A model generated the notes under the pieces. The model was not told the DNA's origin, did no database searches, and saw only the letters and a list, made by a program, of their open reading frames with translations. 64,000 bases of DNA from Arthrobacter sp. ES3-54 (GTDB lineage Bacteria; Actinomycetota; Actinomycetes; Actinomycetales; Micrococcaceae). The position numbers were made by a program, and so were the translations under genes. Positions within the stretch are counted from its first letter, which is position 1; every line of letters starts with the position of its first letter. The stretch is taken from positions 310,001-374,000 of the forward strand of contig NZ_JAQFIF010000003.1 in NCBI RefSeq assembly GCF_029504395.1. Direction: 5' to 3'. Positions 25,912 through 35,902 of the stretch are shown here, in pieces.

Positions 25912-26976
25912 CTAACCGGCTTCGGTGCCGTCCTTGACCCGGACCAGCAGGGATCCCGGGGCCACCTCAACGATGACCTTCGTGGCCTCGCCGGAAGGAT
26001 CGCCGTCGACCTGGGTGGGCATAGGCTCGGGGCACCGGATGGTGATCTTGCCGGAGCGGTAATACGTCATGACCGGCAGGTCCTTCTTGTGCTTCAGCAC
26101 GATCTTTGTGGACATGGCCAGCCAGCCGATTGCACTGCGCGGGCTCATCACCACGATGTCCAGCATCCCGTCATCGATCATGGCCTGCGGGATGAAGTCG
26201 ATGCCCCCGGGGATCAGGCCGCAATTCGCGAACAAGACGCTGCGGATCTTCCGGGCCTGCTCAGGCTGGTCATCCAGCGCTATCGAGACCTTCTTGCGGC
26301 GCCCCGCAAGGTGCCGGACCCAGGCTTCCGTATACGCCAGCCAGCCCACCGCCTTCTTCAGGCCATCAAGGGTGTCAGTGACCACCTCCGCGTCCATGCC
26401 CATACCCGCGATCACGAGGAACGTGTGCTGCGCGGATTCCCCGGTGCGTGAATTCTCCAGAGTGAGCCGCGCCGTGTCGATGAACCGCTGGTGCCCGAAC
26501 AAGGCCGCCTGCACGTTGCCGGAGAGGTCGTTCATCTCCAGATGCACATTGCGGGCCAGGAGGTTCCCGGTGCCCAGCGGGATCAGGCCCATAGCGATGT
26601 CCGTCCCGGCGAGGACCTCGGCCACCACACGCACGGTACCGTCGCCGCCGCCGGCCAGGACGACGTCGGCCCCGTAGGCCACCGCCGCCCGCGCCTGCGA
26701 GAAGCCGGGGTCCTCCGCGGTGGTTTCAAAGACGCGAGGCGCCGGCCAACCCGCCTCCGCGCACGCGGCTTCAATCATGCCCCGGGCCTCGGCCGACCTC
26801 GCCTTGGTGGGGTTCAGGACCACGGCAACCTTCTGGCGGCCCGCCCCAGGGCTGTGGGTTTCCTCCCACACGGCAGGGCGAGTGTGCTTGGCCTTCAGCC
26901 GGCGCACCCCCCACCAACTGGAGGCGGCAAAGACCAGGACCCCAGCGATGACGAGGTAGAGCAGCCAGTCGCGCAT
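25912..26976 (-). CDS. Diacylglycerol kinase-like lipid kinase (YegS/DgkB family)
   Basis: A 354-residue protein with one N-terminal membrane anchor (residues 4-24) and a DAGK catalytic domain. [12 protein letters not shown] near residue 50, [11 protein letters not shown] near residue 108 (the nucleotide-binding GGGDGT) and [13 protein letters not shown] near residue 132 are diagnostic; the C-terminal beta sandwich has QVDGDPSG. It phosphorylates a lipid such as diacylglycerol at the membrane, using ATP; the lipid is not known. TACTGT lies nine bases upstream of the ATG, suggesting a promoter with almost no leader. Divergent from serS. Confidence 0.92.
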   Translation of the reverse strand: MRDWLLYLVIAGVLVFAASSWWGVRRLKAKHTRPAVWEETHSPGAGRQKVAVVLNPTKARSAEARGMIEAACAEAGWPAPRVFETTAEDPGFSQARAAVAYGADVVLAGGGDGTVRVVAEVLAGTDIAMGLIPLGTGNLLARNVHLEMNDLSGNVQAALFGHQRFIDTARLTLENSRTGESAQHTFLVIAGMGMDAEVVTDTLDGLKKAVGWLAYTEAWVRHLAGRRKKVSIALDDQPEQARKIRSVLFANCGLIPGGIDFIPQAMIDDGMLDIVVMSPRSAIGWLAMSTKIVLKHKKDLPVMTYYRSGKITIRCPEPMPTQVDGDPSGEATKVIVEVAPGSLLVRVKDGTEAG

Positions 26977-27041
26977 TGTGCTCCAACAGTATCCCGCCAG
27001 CGCCCCCGACCGGCTTGCCCGGCAACGGTGGCCGGATTGGA

Positions 27042-27047
27042 TACTCT
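27042..27047 (+). promoter_or_regulatory. -10 box of a probable leaderless promoter (serS)
   Basis: TACTCT ends six bases before the GTG at 27054, with no Shine-Dalgarno, so serS is probably a leaderless message. Confidence 0.6.
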
Positions 27048-27053
27048 TGTCTG

Positions 27054-28334
27054 GTGATCGACGTAAAAGACCTCAGCGAATATCCGGACAAGTTCCGTGC
27101 CAGCCAGCGCGCCCGCGGCGCCGACGAATCCGTGGTGGACGCGATCATCGCTGCGGACTCGGCCAGGCGTGCGGCGCTGATCCGGTTCGAGAATCTCCGG
27201 GCCGAACAGAATGCCTACGGCAAGAAAGTCGCCCAGGCCAAGGGCGAGGAAAAGCAGGCCCTCCTCGCCGAGCTGAAGGTTCTGGCTGCCTCCGTCAAGA
27301 GCGCATCGGCCGAGGCAGATCTCGCCCAGACTGCCCAGGAGGAACTGCTCCGCGCCATCCCCAACCTGATCGAGGACGGCGTCCCTGCCGGCGGCGAGGA
27401 CGACTACATCGTTCTCAAGTCGGTGGGCACGCCGCGTGAATTCCCTGACTTCGAGCCGAAGGACCACCTCGAGATCGGTGAGCTGATCGGGGCCATCGAC
27501 ATGGAACGCGGCGCGAAAGTATCCGGTTCCCGCTTCTACTTCCTGCGCGGCGTCGGCGCCCGGCTGGAAATGGCGCTGCTCCAGATGGCGATGGAACAGG
27601 CGATCGAGGCCGGGTTCGTCCCCATGATCACCCCCACCCTGGTCCGCCCGGAAACCATGCAGGGCACCGGCTTCGATGTCAAGCACGACGCCGAGATCTA
27701 CCGTCTCGCCGAAGACGACCTGTACCTGGTGGGCACCTCGGAAGTAGCCCTCGCCGGCTACCACGCCGACGAGATCCTGGACCTTTCGGCCGGCCCCGTC
27801 CGCTACGCGGGCCAGAGCTCGTGCTACCGCCGCGAGGCAGGCTCACACGGCAAGGACACCCGCGGCATCATCCGCGTCCACCAGTTCAACAAGGTGGAGA
27901 TGTTCATCTACACCACGGTCGAGGAGGCAGCCGCCGAGCACGCCCGCCTCCTGGCGTGGGAAGAGGAGATGCTGGCCAAGTGCGAGCTCCCGTACCGCGT
28001 CATTGACACCGCGGCCGGGGATCTGGGCAATTCGGCTGCCCGGAAGTTCGACTGTGAGGCCTGGGTCCCCACCCAGGGCGCGTACCGGGAGCTGACCTCG
28101 ACCTCGAACTGCACGACGTTCCAGGCGCGCCGGCTGAACATCCGGGAACGCGTTGTCAACGAGGACGGTGCGGCCAAGGGCACGCGGGCCGTGGCCACGC
28201 TCAACGGCACCCTGGCCACCACCCGCTGGATCGTCGCGATCCTGGAGCACCACCAGAACCCCGACGGCTCCGTCAACGTCCCCGCGGCACTGCAGAAGTA
28301 CCTCGGCGGCCTGACGGTCTTCCCCGTTCTCTAA
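27054..28334 (+). CDS. serS: Seryl-tRNA synthetase
   Basis: A 426-residue class II synthetase that charges tRNA-Ser (and tRNA-Sec if present). The N-terminal coiled-coil arm (about residues 30-105) is followed by the catalytic core: [13 protein letters not shown], motif 2 [17 protein letters not shown] near 265, [15 protein letters not shown], and motif 3 [17 protein letters not shown] near 385. Length is typical. The GTG start [15 protein letters not shown] is the normal N terminus and has a -10 box six bases upstream. The frame is open 26 codons further but with no start signal. Confidence 0.97.
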   Translation: MIDVKDLSEYPDKFRASQRARGADESVVDAIIAADSARRAALIRFENLRAEQNAYGKKVAQAKGEEKQALLAELKVLAASVKSASAEADLAQTAQEELLRAIPNLIEDGVPAGGEDDYIVLKSVGTPREFPDFEPKDHLEIGELIGAIDMERGAKVSGSRFYFLRGVGARLEMALLQMAMEQAIEAGFVPMITPTLVRPETMQGTGFDVKHDAEIYRLAEDDLYLVGTSEVALAGYHADEILDLSAGPVRYAGQSSCYRREAGSHGKDTRGIIRVHQFNKVEMFIYTTVEEAAAEHARLLAWEEEMLAKCELPYRVIDTAAGDLGNSAARKFDCEAWVPTQGAYRELTSTSNCTTFQARRLNIRERVVNEDGAAKGTRAVATLNGTLATTRWIVAILEHHQNPDGSVNVPAALQKYLGGLTVFPVL

Positions 28335-28483
28335 ATGCCCGTTCCCTAACCACCAGCCAGGCCTTCGGCGGCCGCCGGGTAAACAACCACACTGGGGACA
28401 ACGTGCGGGTGTTTACCGCAAGTTCACGCCCTCCTGTGGCGTGTGTCCTAGCGGCTGTCGGGGGTGTCTGCTCTACTTGTGAG

Positions 28484-29482
28484 ATGACAACCATGACTGA
28501 ATCCTCAGTCGCCGGCAACGATGACCGGCGCAAGACACACCAGAACACGACAGATAACACGACGACAGAGAACAACACGGCAGACCGGAACACGGCAGCC
28601 CCGACCAAGGCTGCCGCCCCGATCAAGTCAGCCCCGATCAAGTCAGCCCCGATCAAGTCAGCCAAGAACAGAAGCGCCCTGAACGGCGCCGGCGACAAGA
28701 TGCTGATCGCCCTGGACGTCGATGGCACCCTCGTGGACCACGACGGGCACATGTCGGTTCCTGTCCGCGAGGCCGCCCAGGCCGTCGTGGCCGCGGGCCA
28801 CCACGTCATGATCGCCACCGGCCGCTCCCTCAACGCCACGTTGCCCGTGATCGAACACATCGGGATCGACAACGGCTACGCCGTGTGCTCCAACGGCGGG
28901 GTGATCCTGCGCGTCGACTCCGGACTTCCGGACGGCTACGAAATCCTCCACAAGGCGACGTTTGACCCCGGGCCGGTGCTTCGCGCCCTGCGCAAGCGGC
29001 TCCCCACGGCCAAGTACGCGCTCGAGGACGAGGACGGCAACTTCCTGTCCACCGAACGCTTCCAGGACGCCAGCTTCGGCGTCGAGGCGGTCGGCGTCGA
29101 CTTCCAGACCATGCTTGAGGCAACCGCCGTGCGCGTGGTGGTCTTCAGCTCCGAGAACACGCCCGAAGAGTTCAACACCGCGATCCGCCACATCGGGCTC
29201 GCCGGCGTGACGTATTCGGTGGGCTGGACGGCGTGGCTGGACATTGCCGCAGCCGGTGTCACAAAGGCCAGCGCGCTGGAGCAGCTCCGGGACCGGCTCA
29301 GCATTGAAGCCGACCGCACTGTGGCCGTCGGGGATGGCCGCAACGACATCGAGATGCTGACCTGGGCGCGCCGGGGCGTGGCCATGGGCCAAGCCCCCAT
29401 TGAAGTGATTGCCGCCGCCGATGAAGTGACGAAATCGGTCTACGACGACGGCGCCGCGCACGTGCTTCGCAGCCTCCTCTAG
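28484..29482 (+). CDS. HAD-superfamily (Cof-type, IIB) phosphatase with low-complexity head
   Basis: A 332-residue protein whose last 260 residues are a Cof-type HAD phosphatase: LIALDVDGTLVDHDG (motif I), MIATGRSLN (motif II), a C2B cap, then KASALEQL and AVGDGRNDIEML (motif IV). The first 72 residues are Thr/Asn-rich and end with four near-identical IKSAP units coded by a 15-bp tandem repeat, uncommon in this family. The ATG at 28484 has no Shine-Dalgarno, but TCTACT ends six bases upstream and may be a weak leaderless -10. An ATG at 28700 would give a conventional head-free enzyme. Substrate unknown. Confidence 0.88.
   Translation: MTTMTESSVAGNDDRRKTHQNTTDNTTTENNTADRNTAAPTKAAAPIKSAPIKSAPIKSAKNRSALNGAGDKMLIALDVDGTLVDHDGHMSVPVREAAQAVVAAGHHVMIATGRSLNATLPVIEHIGIDNGYAVCSNGGVILRVDSGLPDGYEILHKATFDPGPVLRALRKRLPTAKYALEDEDGNFLSTERFQDASFGVEAVGVDFQTMLEATAVRVVVFSSENTPEEFNTAIRHIGLAGVTYSVGWTAWLDIAAAGVTKASALEQLRDRLSIEADRTVAVGDGRNDIEMLTWARRGVAMGQAPIEVIAAADEVTKSVYDDGAAHVLRSLL
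28616..28663 (+). repeat. 15-bp tandem repeat inside the HAD phosphatase gene
   Basis: The unit CCGATCAAGTCAGCC occurs three times in tandem (start near 28618), encoding APIKS-type pentapeptides. Reading frame is preserved, so copy-number change would only shorten or lengthen the tail. Confidence 0.75.
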
Positions 29483-29537
29483 GCGCCGCGCTCTAAGCGC
29501 CGCGGGGGACGGCCCGGTTCCAGGGGGACCGCCCGGG

Positions 29538-30137
29538 CTAGCGGACTTCCAGGATGAGGCTCAGGAGCCGTGCCGCAGCGGGCCGGGCCGCGTGCTCTTC
29601 GTTCCACTGGGAGCGGGCCACGGCTTTGCTCACGGCCTGCGTGGTGATCCCGAGTTCCTCGGCAACTGCCTTCTGCTGGCCCCGCACCCCCGGAGTGAGC
29701 AGGTCCAGCACCCGCCATTCCGCATGGCTCCGGTCGTGCACAATGTGGCCCAGGAGGCGCAGGACAGCCTCGGCCTCTGCCGCAATATCGGCCAGCGGTC
29801 CCTCCACGGCCACCCGAACGCGGTCCTTGTGGTTCCGGAGACGGTCCACGGCGCGCCGGGCATAGATCAGCCCGTGTCCGGAGGCGTCCTTGATCTGGTT
29901 CGGCAGGGGTTCATTGACCGGCCCCACGCCAATGCCGACGTACCAACTGCCGCTGCGCAGGGCGATCATGGCCGCTTCCACCGCCTGGTGCGGACAATCC
30001 AGGATCCCTTGGACCTCGTCCTCGACGGAACGGTCGAAATCGAGGCGCGCCGGAATGTGCCGCAGGTCCTTGAGGAGCTGCGGCACGCGGTCGCCGTCGC
30101 GCCGGCTGTCGGTTTGGTTGATGGTCAGCGTGAACAT
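29538..30137 (-). CDS. SatD-like protein with C-terminal helix-turn-helix
   Basis: A 199-residue protein. The N-terminal part resembles SatD-family proteins: [11 protein letters not shown] at the start, [14 protein letters not shown], and [16 protein letters not shown], a domain reminiscent of a nucleotide-cyclase fold. The C-terminal third ([27 protein letters not shown]) is a clear helix-turn-helix, so DNA binding is likely. The role is not established; a regulator is inferred. The ATG at 30137 starts with the expected strand, and TAGTGT ten bases upstream gives a promoter with a very short leader. Divergent from phosphoketolase, which it might regulate. Confidence 0.75.
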   Translation of the reverse strand: MFTLTINQTDSRRDGDRVPQLLKDLRHIPARLDFDRSVEDEVQGILDCPHQAVEAAMIALRSGSWYVGIGVGPVNEPLPNQIKDASGHGLIYARRAVDRLRNHKDRVRVAVEGPLADIAAEAEAVLRLLGHIVHDRSHAEWRVLDLLTPGVRGQQKAVAEELGITTQAVSKAVARSQWNEEHAARPAAARLLSLILEVR

Positions 30138-30277
30138 TCTGGATGACACACTACCTGCTGGCACTTGGGGGGCAAGTGGCCGGCGGCGCCGGTGGACCGG
30201 AGTTGTGTCCCGTCCGCCGGACGTGTTGCGATGGACGAAATATGCCGAGGCAGGACCAAGCGAAGCGAGGACCCCCA

Positions 30278-32743
30278 GTGAGCAGTGACATGAGCAGCGA
30301 CATGAGCAGTGACCTCAATGGAACCACCCGCACTCAGACGCCGGCCGACGGGCCGATCCTGGACAGCCCGGGCCTGGACAAAACAGCCATGGACCTGGTG
30401 GACCGCTGGTGGCGCGCGGCGAACTATGTCTCAGTGGGGCAAATCTACCTCCGGTCCAATCCGCTGCTGCGTGAACCCCTTACCGCGGAACACACAAAGT
30501 CCCGGCTCCTTGGCCACTGGGGGACCACTCCCGGTCTGAATTTTGTCTACGCCCACCTGAACCGGGCCATCCGCCGGGACAACCAGCAGATGCTCTTCGT
30601 CGCGGGTCCCGGCCATGGCGGCCCCGCACTGGTCGCCAACGCCTGGCTGGAGGGCACCTATTCGGAGATTTACGGCCACGTCGGCGACGACGAAGCCGGC
30701 CTGGCCGAGCTGTTCCGGCAGTTCTCCTACCCGGGAGGCATCCCAAGCCACGCCGCCCCTGAGACCCCCGGCTCGATCAGCGAAGGCGGCGAGCTCGGCT
30801 ATTCCCTCGCGCACGCGTACGGGTCCGTCTTCGACAACCCGGAGCTGATCACCGCCGTCGTCATCGGTGACGGCGAGGCCGAGACCGGGCCGCTGGCCGC
30901 CAGCTGGCATTCGCACAACTTCCTGGATCCGGCGGCCGACGGCGCGGTGCTGCCCATCCTGCACCTGAATGGCTACAAGATCGCCAACCCCACGATTTTG
31001 GCCCGCATGCCCGAATCCCAGCTGGAACAGCTGCTGCGCGGCTACGGGCACGTCCCCCATTTCGTCACGGTGGCCGACCCGGCGGACACCGCCGCGGCGC
31101 ACCGGGATTTCGCGGCTGCACTGGACACCTGCCTCGCCCAGATCCGGACCATCCAGCAGCACCACCGCAACGGCGGGACGGCGCAGGACGGCGCTCAACA
31201 GGACGGCGCTCCGCAGTGGCCGATGATCGTGCTGCGGTCGCCCAAGGGCTGGACTGGGCCCAAAAAAGTGGACGGGAAGCAGGTGGAGGGAACCTGGCGC
31301 AGCCATCAGGTCCCGCTGGACGAGGTCCGCACCAACCCCGAGCACCTGAGCCAGCTGCAGCAGTGGCTCGAGTCCTACCGGCCCGAGGAGCTCTTCGACG
31401 GCCGCGGGCGCCTGTTGCCGGAGACGGCCAGGAACGCCCCGGCCGGTCCGCTGCGGATGAGCGCAACCCCTCATGCCAACGGCGGGCTCCTGCTGCGTCC
31501 TCTCACCCTGCCGGACTACCGCCGGCACGCCGTCGACGTCGCCGAACCCGGCGTCGAACGGATCAGTCCCATGACCACGCTCGGACCCTGGCTGCGGGAC
31601 GTTATTGCCCTGAACCCGGACACCTTCCGGCTCTTCGGCCCCGACGAGACCGCGTCGAACCGGCTGCAGGACGTCTACGAGGCCACCGACAAGGTCTGGC
31701 AGTACAGGATTGATGCGCTGGACGAGCACATTGCCCGGGCAGGGCGGGTGATGGAGGTCCTCAGTGAACACCTCTGCCAGGGCTGGCTGGAGGGGTACCT
31801 GCTGACCGGACGGCACGGGGTGTTCAACTGCTATGAGGCGTTCATCCACATCGTCGACTCGATGTTCAACCAGCACGCCAAATGGCTCAAGGTCCACCGG
31901 CAGCTGCCGTGGCGCCAGCCGGTGGCCTCACTGAACTACCTGCTGTCCTCCCATGTGTGGCAGCAGGACCACAACGGTTTTTCACACCAGGACCCCGGCT
32001 TCATCGACCACGCCGTCAACAAGAAGGCCGAGATCATCCGGGTCTACCTGCCGCCGGACGCCAACACACTGCTGGCCGTGATGGGGCACTGCCTGGACTC
32101 CCGCGACTACGTCAACATCGTGGTCAGCGGAAAGCAGCCCTCGCCAACCTGGCTCGGTCCGGACGAAGCCTCGCACCATTGCCGCCGCGGCCTGGGCATC
32201 TGGGAGTTCGCCGGCTCCGAAGTCAGCGGTGAGGAACCCGACGTCGTCCTGGCGTGTGCCGGCGATGTCCCTACGGTCGAAACCGTTGCCGCGGCCGAGC
32301 TCCTGAAGCAGGGGGTGCCCGGGCTGAAAGTGCGGGTGGTCAACGTGGTGGACCTCATGCGGCTCCAGGACGTCAGCGAGCACCCGCACGGGCTGACGTC
32401 CCGTGACTTCGACGGCATTTTCACGGCGGACAAACCGGTGATCTTCGCCTACCACGGCTATCCCGCGCTGATCCACCGGCTCACGTACCGGCGCACCAAC
32501 CGGGAGGGCCTGCATGTGCGCGGCTACAAGGAGGAAGGAACTACTACCACCCCCTTCGACATGGCCATGCTGAACGGGATCGACCGGTTCCAGCTGGCAA
32601 TAGATGCGATCGACCGGGTCCCCGGGCTGTCCGAGAAGCACTCGCTGCTGCGCCAGTCCCTCCAGGACAGCCGCGTGCGCGCCCGGGACCACACCCGGGA
32701 GCACGGTGAGGACCCGGCCGAGATCCGCGAGTGGTCGCTGTGA
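30278..32743 (+). CDS. xfp: Phosphoketolase (xylulose 5-phosphate/fructose 6-phosphate)
   Basis: An 821-residue thiamine-diphosphate enzyme that cleaves xylulose 5-phosphate (and often fructose 6-phosphate) with phosphate to acetyl phosphate plus glyceraldehyde 3-phosphate (or erythrose 4-phosphate). Conserved blocks: [56 protein letters not shown] (ThDP motif), [21 protein letters not shown], and [10 protein letters not shown]. The GTG at 30278 has GAGGA just upstream. The first 12 residues repeat SSDM/SSDL. The adjacent divergent SatD-like gene could be its regulator. It provides acetyl phosphate without decarboxylation losses; whether it is used for pentose or hexose breakdown cannot be read here. 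Confidence 0.96.
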   Translation: MSSDMSSDMSSDLNGTTRTQTPADGPILDSPGLDKTAMDLVDRWWRAANYVSVGQIYLRSNPLLREPLTAEHTKSRLLGHWGTTPGLNFVYAHLNRAIRRDNQQMLFVAGPGHGGPALVANAWLEGTYSEIYGHVGDDEAGLAELFRQFSYPGGIPSHAAPETPGSISEGGELGYSLAHAYGSVFDNPELITAVVIGDGEAETGPLAASWHSHNFLDPAADGAVLPILHLNGYKIANPTILARMPESQLEQLLRGYGHVPHFVTVADPADTAAAHRDFAAALDTCLAQIRTIQQHHRNGGTAQDGAQQDGAPQWPMIVLRSPKGWTGPKKVDGKQVEGTWRSHQVPLDEVRTNPEHLSQLQQWLESYRPEELFDGRGRLLPETARNAPAGPLRMSATPHANGGLLLRPLTLPDYRRHAVDVAEPGVERISPMTTLGPWLRDVIALNPDTFRLFGPDETASNRLQDVYEATDKVWQYRIDALDEHIARAGRVMEVLSEHLCQGWLEGYLLTGRHGVFNCYEAFIHIVDSMFNQHAKWLKVHRQLPWRQPVASLNYLLSSHVWQQDHNGFSHQDPGFIDHAVNKKAEIIRVYLPPDANTLLAVMGHCLDSRDYVNIVVSGKQPSPTWLGPDEASHHCRRGLGIWEFAGSEVSGEEPDVVLACAGDVPTVETVAAAELLKQGVPGLKVRVVNVVDLMRLQDVSEHPHGLTSRDFDGIFTADKPVIFAYHGYPALIHRLTYRRTNREGLHVRGYKEEGTTTTPFDMAMLNGIDRFQLAIDAIDRVPGLSEKHSLLRQSLQDSRVRARDHTREHGEDPAEIREWSL

Positions 32744-32776
32744 ATTGAGTAGCCCCAACGCCCCGGCCGAGCACAG

Positions 32777-33529
32777 CTAGCCAGCGAGCTCTTCCAGCCC
32801 GCCCCGGGGGAGGTGGATCCAGCCCTCGGTCAGGGCGGCCGCGGGATGATCGCCATCAGGGCGCAGCGTCCTGCCCAGGGCCACTGCCCGCCCGGTCAGG
32901 GAGGCGATGAGGGCGTCGAACATGTCATCGGAGGCGGCCAGCCGGTCATCGTGTCCGGCCAGGTCCAGCCACGGTGCGGCGGCCGACAGCGCGTCCAGGG
33001 CCACGGCCAGCCGCTCCGTTTCCGTTGCGCCCCGCCCCTTGTAGCCGCGGGTCGGCAGGCCCCACAATTTCAGCGAAGCGGCCGGGTACACCTCGGCCAG
33101 CCGGCCGCTGCCGTCCCTGGCCTGTGGCCCGTACTCCCGGGCGATCTTTGCCTGGATGACGGCACAACGCATCGCCGGGTGGGCCAGCCGGTCCGCGGAG
33201 ACGCTGAGCGGGATCAGGCCCGTTTGACCTGTGACGAATCTGTCTGTGTCCCGGTAGGCCAGCAGCCGGCGGCCTTCGATCCCGTCATGGTCCAGCACCG
33301 GATGGGCGTCGAAGTTCAGGTGCCCGGCGATAAAGGGAAGAAACGCGTCCGGCCAGCCCAAGGGGCAGTCGATCCCCGTCATGTCGCTGGTGCCGAAGAG
33401 GCGCAGGATCTCCTCATCGCCCACGTCCAGGGACAGCTGCACCAGGCCTGCCGCGCCGTCAGCCCAATCGATGACGGCCACCGCCGTCTTCTTCGCGGCG
33501 GCGGCGAGGTCGACGCCGAGGGTCCTCAT
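32777..33529 (-). CDS. DUF429 domain protein (RNase H-like fold)
   Basis: A 250-residue protein beginning MRTLGVDLAAAAKKTAVAVID, the actin/RNase H-like first strand with a conserved Asp, followed by GIDCPLGWPDAF and EVYPAASLKLWG, both hallmarks of DUF429. Acidic residues near positions 7, 53 and 205 could form a nuclease-like metal site. The function is not known; a predicted nuclease is inference only. It reads from just beyond the ppa terminator region on the same strand. No ribosome-binding site is clear before the ATG at 33529. Confidence 0.85.
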   Translation of the reverse strand: MRTLGVDLAAAAKKTAVAVIDWADGAAGLVQLSLDVGDEEILRLFGTSDMTGIDCPLGWPDAFLPFIAGHLNFDAHPVLDHDGIEGRRLLAYRDTDRFVTGQTGLIPLSVSADRLAHPAMRCAVIQAKIAREYGPQARDGSGRLAEVYPAASLKLWGLPTRGYKGRGATETERLAVALDALSAAAPWLDLAGHDDRLAASDDMFDALIASLTGRAVALGRTLRPDGDHPAAALTEGWIHLPRGGLEELAG

Positions 33530-33547
33530 CGTCGGGCTCCCGCCAGT

Positions 33548-33588
33548 CGAAAAAACGCCAAACGAAAAAACGCCAAACGAAAAAACGC
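33548..33588 (-). repeat. 15-bp tandem repeat providing three T-tracts
   Basis: CGAAAAAACGCCAAA is repeated twice exactly with a third partial copy. On the minus strand this gives three runs of six T, directly after the hairpin at 33584-33644. Confidence 0.82.
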
Positions 33589-33644
33589 GGGGTCGCCTAC
33601 CGCCCGTTCCGGAGGTCCGGATGGGCGGTAAGCGACCCCGCGTT
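33584..33644 (-). terminator. Strong terminator of ppa with a 22-bp stem
   Basis: Arms 33584-33605 and 33623-33644 pair over 22 bp with one mismatch around a 17-base loop. In the ppa direction the stem is followed by TTTTTT and two further T-tracts in a tandem repeat. It is the best factor-independent terminator in the window. Confidence 0.88.
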
Positions 33645-33659
33645 GGAGTGCAGGAACGG

Positions 33660-34151
33660 TCAGTGACCGGCTGCCGGCACGTAGCGCTTGATGGAAGCAG
33701 CCAGTTCGGCTTCGGCGGCGGCGCGGTCGCCCCAACCCTCGGCCTTGACCCACTTGCCCGGCTCCAGGTCCTTATAACGGGTAAAGAAGTGCTCGATTTC
33801 CTTGATCAGGAACTCGCTGACATCGCTGATCTCTTTGATGTGGTCGAACCGGGCATCGGTCGGGACGCACAGGACCTTGGCGTCTCCGCCGCCGTCGTCG
33901 GTCATGTTGAAAACGCCGATCGGGCGGGACTCGACGATCACGCCGGGGTAGAGGTCGAAGTCCTGCAGGAGCACCAGCGCGTCCAGCGGATCCCCATCCT
34001 CACCCAGGGTGTTCTCGAAGAAACCGTAGTGGGTGGGGTACTGCATCGACGTGAACAGGACGCGGTCCAGGCGGACGCGGCCGGTCTCGTGGTCGACTTC
34101 GTACTTGACGCGCGATCCCTTGGGGATCTCGATGGTCACGTCATGCTTCAT
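33660..34151 (-). CDS. ppa: Inorganic pyrophosphatase (family I)
   Basis: A 163-residue soluble enzyme that hydrolyses pyrophosphate, pulling biosynthetic reactions forward. Family I signature [10 protein letters not shown] near residue 52 with three metal-binding Asp, upstream YPTHYGFF, and [18 protein letters not shown] near residue 115. AAGGAG lies eight bases before the ATG at 34151. TATCCT in the region around 34220 is a candidate -10. Divergent from the D,D-carboxypeptidase gene, an arrangement common in actinobacteria, and followed by a strong terminator. Confidence 0.96.
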   Translation of the reverse strand: MKHDVTIEIPKGSRVKYEVDHETGRVRLDRVLFTSMQYPTHYGFFENTLGEDGDPLDALVLLQDFDLYPGVIVESRPIGVFNMTDDGGGDAKVLCVPTDARFDHIKEISDVSEFLIKEIEHFFTRYKDLEPGKWVKAEGWGDRAAAEAELAASIKRYVPAAGH

Positions 34152-34293
34152 GGAATGCTCCTTGACGAATTCAGGGGGTGCGCGGCACGTGCATAAGGGC
34201 TGTCGGTGCCGCCGACTACTATTGAGGATATAGCGAGAGGCGCTGGTTTCAGGAACTAGTGGGGACATTTCAGGACTAAGGACCAGCACCAGC

Positions 34294-35799
34294 ATGAAAC
34301 CGAGAACCAGCCAAGAGGGCCCCGAACAGGCGCCCGGCAGGCTTCGCGGGATCCCCGCACTGCTGCTCCAGACCCTCCTGGTGGTGGCCGTGGCACTGCC
34401 AGCCGGCATCGCCGTCGCCCCGGCATTCCTCGGCCCGGACCGGCCCTCCGAAGCCTCGCAGACAGCACTGCCGTGGCAGCAGATCCCCGCCACGCTGAGC
34501 GGCCCCGGCGGCAGCGGCGGTGGAATCGGGCCCCTCAGCGGCACCGCGCCACTCCCAGCCGGCGCCGCCCTCGCGGCGCAGCTCAATGGAACCCTTAAGC
34601 CCGACGGCGCCGGCACCTTCACCGGGATCGTCCAGGACGCCACCACGGGGAAGGTGCTCTTTGACCGCGGGGCCGACAAGGCCCGCATTCCGGCGTCGAA
34701 CATGAAGCTCCTCACAGCCGGCGCGGCCCTGCGCGTCCTGGGCCCGGACCGCCGCTTCAGCACCCGAGTGGTGGCAGGGCCCACCCCCGGCTCGGTGGTC
34801 CTCACAGGCGGGGGGGACGTCCTCCTGGGCGCCGGAGAATCCGCCCCCGGAGCCGTTCTAGGCCGCGCCGGGCTCGCCACGCTCGCCGAGGCCACGGCCG
34901 ATGCCCTCAAGGCCGGCGGCGTGACCGGCGCCGTGAGCGTCCTGCTGGATGACTCCCTCTTCAGCGGCCCGTCGCTCAGCCAGGCGTGGAGCCCCGAGGA
35001 CGTCGCCGCCGGGGAGATGGCCCCGCTGTACCCGCTGGCACTGAACTCCGCCAGGTTCGATCCCGCCAAGACCACCGGACCTCGCCCCCAGGACGCCGCC
35101 ATGACCGCCGCCAGGGCCTTCGCCGCCCGGCTCACGGCGGCCGCGGCGGACAAGGGACTGTCCGTGGCCCCCGGGGTCGCCCGGATCAAACCCAGCGAAG
35201 CGCTGGACAGCGCACCGGACAGCGCACACCCCAAGGTCCTGGCCGAGGTCCAGTCCGCCACGGTGGGGCAGCAGGTGGACTTCATGCTGCAGACCTCGGA
35301 CAACTATCTCGCCGAGGTGATGGGACGGATGACAGCCCTCGGCGCCGGCCGGCCCGGCAGCAGCGACGACGCCATTGCCGCCGTGCAGGCGCAGGTCAAG
35401 GACATGGGCGTTCCCACTGACGGGCTCCGGGCCGCGGATGTCTCCGGCCTGGCTCTGGCCAACCGGGTCTCGGCCCGGCAGCTCACGGACGTGGTCCGGG
35501 CCATGACCTCGGGAACGGACGCCCGGCTGCGCGCCGCCCTGACCGGGTTCCCGGTCGCCGGGCTCACCGGCACCCTGGGGGACCGGTACACGGACGCGGG
35601 TTCGGCCGCGGGCGCCGGGCTGGTCCGCGCCAAGACGGGCACGCTGAACACGGTTATTGCGCTCAGCGGTTACGTCGTCGACGCGGACGGCCGGCTCCTG
35701 GTCTTTTCCTTCGTCGGCAACGGCCTGACCCCCGGCGCCGCGAACAAGGCCGCGCTGGACCGCTCCGCCGCCGTCCTCGCCGGCTGCGGCTGCCGGTGA
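34294..35799 (+). CDS. dacB: D-alanyl-D-alanine carboxypeptidase/endopeptidase (PBP4 class)
   Basis: A 501-residue exported peptidoglycan enzyme of the S13/PBP4 family that removes terminal D-Ala or cleaves cross-links. A membrane segment at residues 20-45 is a signal anchor. The three catalytic motifs are present: ASNMK near residue 134 (SxxK), SDN near residue 335 (SxN), and KTGT near residue 450 (KTG). The inserted domains typical of class C PBPs lie between the first two. It heads a run of same-strand genes (DUF2342 protease, tilS, hpt, ftsH) whose order is conserved in actinobacteria. It is divergent from ppa. Confidence 0.93.
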   Translation: MKPRTSQEGPEQAPGRLRGIPALLLQTLLVVAVALPAGIAVAPAFLGPDRPSEASQTALPWQQIPATLSGPGGSGGGIGPLSGTAPLPAGAALAAQLNGTLKPDGAGTFTGIVQDATTGKVLFDRGADKARIPASNMKLLTAGAALRVLGPDRRFSTRVVAGPTPGSVVLTGGGDVLLGAGESAPGAVLGRAGLATLAEATADALKAGGVTGAVSVLLDDSLFSGPSLSQAWSPEDVAAGEMAPLYPLALNSARFDPAKTTGPRPQDAAMTAARAFAARLTAAAADKGLSVAPGVARIKPSEALDSAPDSAHPKVLAEVQSATVGQQVDFMLQTSDNYLAEVMGRMTALGAGRPGSSDDAIAAVQAQVKDMGVPTDGLRAADVSGLALANRVSARQLTDVVRAMTSGTDARLRAALTGFPVAGLTGTLGDRYTDAGSAAGAGLVRAKTGTLNTVIALSGYVVDADGRLLVFSFVGNGLTPGAANKAALDRSAAVLAGCGCR

Positions 35800-35902
35800 C
35801 CGGTCGGCGGCCCGCTGGACCCGGTGCCCCGGCTGGGACGTGGGCCCGGCCGGTTCGCCGGTCAGCGAAAATTAAGGCGGATGGTCGGGCCCCTGTGTTC
35901 TG

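Noticed and set aside
34294..35303. Upstream extension of the ppa frame to 35303.
   Set aside because: It runs antisense through dacB; AAGGAG and homology place the start at 34151.
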